From an uncultured Porphyromonadaceae bacterium (GTDB lineage Bacteria; Bacteroidota; Bacteroidia; Bacteroidales; Muribaculaceae): 64,000 bases of DNA. The DNA is taken from contig UQER01000019.1 in assembly GCA_900540205.1 (NCBI GenBank), forward strand, positions 1 to 64,000. Direction: 5' to 3'. Under the pieces are notes generated by a model, which was not told the origin of the DNA, ran no database searches, and saw nothing but the letters and a program-made list of their open reading frames with translations. Numbering within the stretch: the stretch's first letter is position 1; each line of letters opens with the position of its first letter. The translations under genes and the position numbers were made by a program. Below are positions 61,959-64,000 of the stretch, piece after piece.

Positions 61959-64000
61959 ATGGTAAAAGCCTGGAAAGAAACTGTAACCATCCCCACTTAT
62001 GAGGTAGGGAAGCCTGAAAAAAATCCTATTTTTCTTGAAAAGCGTGTCTATCAGGGCTCAAGCGGTGTGGTATATCCCTATCCCGTAATTGAGTCGATAG
62101 CCGATGAAAAAACCGACCATGAATGGCAGGCCGTTTTCATCGAGAACGAGTACATCAAAGTCATGGTGCTCCCCGAACTGGGTGGCCGCGTGCAGATGGC
62201 CTACGACAAAATCAAGCAGCGCCACTTCGTTTACTACAACCACGTGATCAAACCCGCGCTGGTGGGTCTCGCCGGTCCCTGGATTTCGGGCGGTATCGAA
62301 TTCAACTGGCCCCAGCACCACCGTCCCTCCACCTACATGCCCGTTGACTGCACCATCGAGGAGCATGCCGACGGCTCCGTGACCGTCTGGGTCAGCGAGA
62401 TGGAACGCATGTTCCATCAGAAGGGCATGGCAGGCTTCACCCTGCGTCCCGGCTGCGCCTACCTTGAGATTAAAGGCGTGCTCTACAACCGCACCGACGT
62501 GCCGCAGACCTTCCTGTGGTGGGCCAACCCCGCTGTGGCCGTCAACGACCATTACCGCTCGGTGTTCCCGCCTGACATCAACGCCGTGTTCGACCACGGC
62601 AAGCGTGCCGTAAGCTCCTTCCCCATCGCCACCGGCACCTACTACAAGATGGACTACTCGGCCGGCGTGGACATCGCAAACTACAAGAACATCTTCGTGC
62701 CCACATCCTACATGGGCGTGAACTCGAAATATGACTTCGAAGGGGGTTATGAATGCGACACCGAGGCCGGTATGCTCCACGTGGCCAGCCATCACGTATC
62801 GCCCGGTAAAAAACAGTGGACATGGGGTAACGGCGACTTCGGCCGTGCCTGGGACCGTTGCCTCACCGACGACGACGGCCCGTACATCGAGCTTATGGCC
62901 GGTGTGTACACCGAGAACCAGCCCGACTTCACATGGCTCATGCCCTATGAGGAGAAGGAATTCACACAGTATTTCCTCCCCTACCGCGAGCTGGGCGTGG
63001 TGAAGAACGCCAACAAGGACCTTCTGATGAACATCGACCCCGTTGACGGCGGCAAAGTGCACCTCAAGGTGTTCGCCACCTCGCGTCAGACAGTCACCAT
63101 CCGCCTCACAGGCGAGGACGGCCGCATCTACCTCAACCAGGAGGCCACCATCACCCCTGAAAAGGTGTTCGAGGAGACCATCGACGTACAGGGCGCTCCC
63201 TTCTCATCGCTCACACTCGAATTCGTCAAGGACGGCCGCACCGTGCTCGAATGGCATTCCGAGCCGGACGAAATCCGCCCCATCCCTGATGCTGCCGAGG
63301 CAGCCCTGCTCCCCGCACAGATCCAGACTGTTGAACAGCTGTTCCTCACCGGTCTGCATCTCGAGCAGTACCGCCACGCCACCTACTCCCCCGTGGACTA
63401 CTACGAGGAGGGCCTGCGCCGCGACCCCAACGATGTGCGCTGCAACAACGCCATGGGCCTGTGGTACATCCGAAAAGGCCGTTTCGACCTCGCCGAAAAA
63501 TATCTGGAGAAAGCGGTCAAGATTCTGCAGAAACGCAATCCCAACCCCTACGACGGCGAACCGATCTACAACCTCGGCCTCGCACTCAAATATCAGGGCC
63601 GCTTCGACGAAGCCTACAACCGTTTCTACAAATCCACATGGAACGGTGCATGGCAGGATGCCGGATACTTTGCCTGCGCCCAGATAAGCTGCATGCAGGA
63701 GCGCTACGCCGAAGCCCTCTATGAAGTGGACCGCTCGCTGCTCCGCAACTGGCACAACCCCAAAGCCCGCGCCCTCAAGGCCGCCATCATGCGCCGCATG
63801 GGCCGCGAACAGGAGGCTGCCGACCTCTGCCGCGAATCGCTCGCCATCGACCGCTTCAACTTCGGCTGCATCTACCTGCTTGAAAAACTCGGACAGAAGG
63901 ATGCCGAAAGCACATATCCCGAATTCCGCACAGCCCACAACTACGACGAGATAGCTCTCGACTTCTGCGACGCCGGCCTGTGGGATGAGGCCGTGGAGCT
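61959..64000 (+). CDS. DUF5107/TPR protein, 3' end beyond the window
   Basis: At least 680 residues are open from ATG 61959 to the window end, with no stop. There is no signal peptide, so it is likely cytoplasmic. Residues about 50-330 form a galactose-mutarotase-like DUF5107 domain (VMVLPELGGRVQMAYDKIKQ; LVGLAGPWISGGIEFNWPQH; HHVSPGKKQWTWGNG). From about 475 there are TPR-like repeats (GLWYIRKGRFDLAEKYLEKA; NLGLALKYQGRFDEAYNRFY). Its neighbours make a role in sugar handling likely. DUF5107 has no established function that I can cite. Partial gene. Confidence 0.85.
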   Translation, partial: MVKAWKETVTIPTYEVGKPEKNPIFLEKRVYQGSSGVVYPYPVIESIADEKTDHEWQAVFIENEYIKVMVLPELGGRVQMAYDKIKQRHFVYYNHVIKPALVGLAGPWISGGIEFNWPQHHRPSTYMPVDCTIEEHADGSVTVWVSEMERMFHQKGMAGFTLRPGCAYLEIKGVLYNRTDVPQTFLWWANPAVAVNDHYRSVFPPDINAVFDHGKRAVSSFPIATGTYYKMDYSAGVDIANYKNIFVPTSYMGVNSKYDFEGGYECDTEAGMLHVASHHVSPGKKQWTWGNGDFGRAWDRCLTDDDGPYIELMAGVYTENQPDFTWLMPYEEKEFTQYFLPYRELGVVKNANKDLLMNIDPVDGGKVHLKVFATSRQTVTIRLTGEDGRIYLNQEATITPEKVFEETIDVQGAPFSSLTLEFVKDGRTVLEWHSEPDEIRPIPDAAEAALLPAQIQTVEQLFLTGLHLEQYRHATYSPVDYYEEGLRRDPNDVRCNNAMGLWYIRKGRFDLAEKYLEKAVKILQKRNPNPYDGEPIYNLGLALKYQGRFDEAYNRFYKSTWNGAWQDAGYFACAQISCMQERYAEALYEVDRSLLRNWHNPKARALKAAIMRRMGREQEAADLCRESLAIDRFNFGCIYLLEKLGQKDAESTYPEFRTAHNYDEIALDFCDAGLWDEAVE

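Overview
The window looks like a chromosomal segment of a gut Bacteroidales bacterium, most likely Muribaculaceae. The clues are high GC for the order, promoters of the Bacteroidota type (TTTG or TTG, about 19 bases, then TAnnTTTG), a SusD-like protein, GldE, a gamma-alpha fused KorA with KorB, DUF1573 proteins, and secreted proteins ending in short tails that resemble type IX sorting domains. The species assignment is inference. There is one tRNA (Gln, TTG), no rRNA, no CRISPR array and no transposase.

Layout. 1-12 kb: a terminator of an off-window gene, a large AT-rich palindrome, then five secreted proteins (a GLUG-repeat protein, two subtilases, a beta-repeat protein and a leucine-rich repeat protein), most with related C-terminal tails. 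12-12.7 kb: a gap holding a 112-bp inverted-repeat element that recurs at 41 kb. 12.7-18.6 kb: an apparent operon spoT-like / 7TM-HD phosphodiesterase / RsmF-like RNA methyltransferase, with a well-matched promoter in front of spoT. 18.7-27.0 kb: a compact, minus-strand phage-head-like module with a portal-like protein, a major-capsid-like protein carrying an unusual N-terminal membrane segment, two small proteins in the usual scaffold area, a large beta-rich protein and three small conserved-looking proteins. No integrase, terminase, tail tube or lysis gene is visible. This is the most unusual part of the window.

27-54 kb: mostly housekeeping genes. They are korAB, an AraC regulator with an EamA transporter, a flippase-like membrane protein, polA with tatD, rlmN with two DUF1573 proteins and a WYL regulator, an orphan SusD-like protein with a small secreted partner, two exo/endonuclease/phosphatase-family proteins, gldE with a phosphopantetheinyl transferase, cdd, a tiny histidine-rich lipoprotein, a membrane-anchored TPR protein, panB, an M28 peptidase, sufE, a POT peptide transporter and tRNA-Gln. 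DNA polymerase I appears to have lost its proofreading residues.

54-64 kb: a galactoside-type carbohydrate locus in two divergent arms. One arm is an AraC regulator followed by a secreted GH36 alpha-galactosidase. The other is a sugar-porter MFS permease, a secreted GH2 enzyme and a DUF5107/TPR protein cut by the window end. It has no SusC/SusD pair, which fits periplasmic processing of small oligosaccharides followed by inner-membrane sugar uptake.
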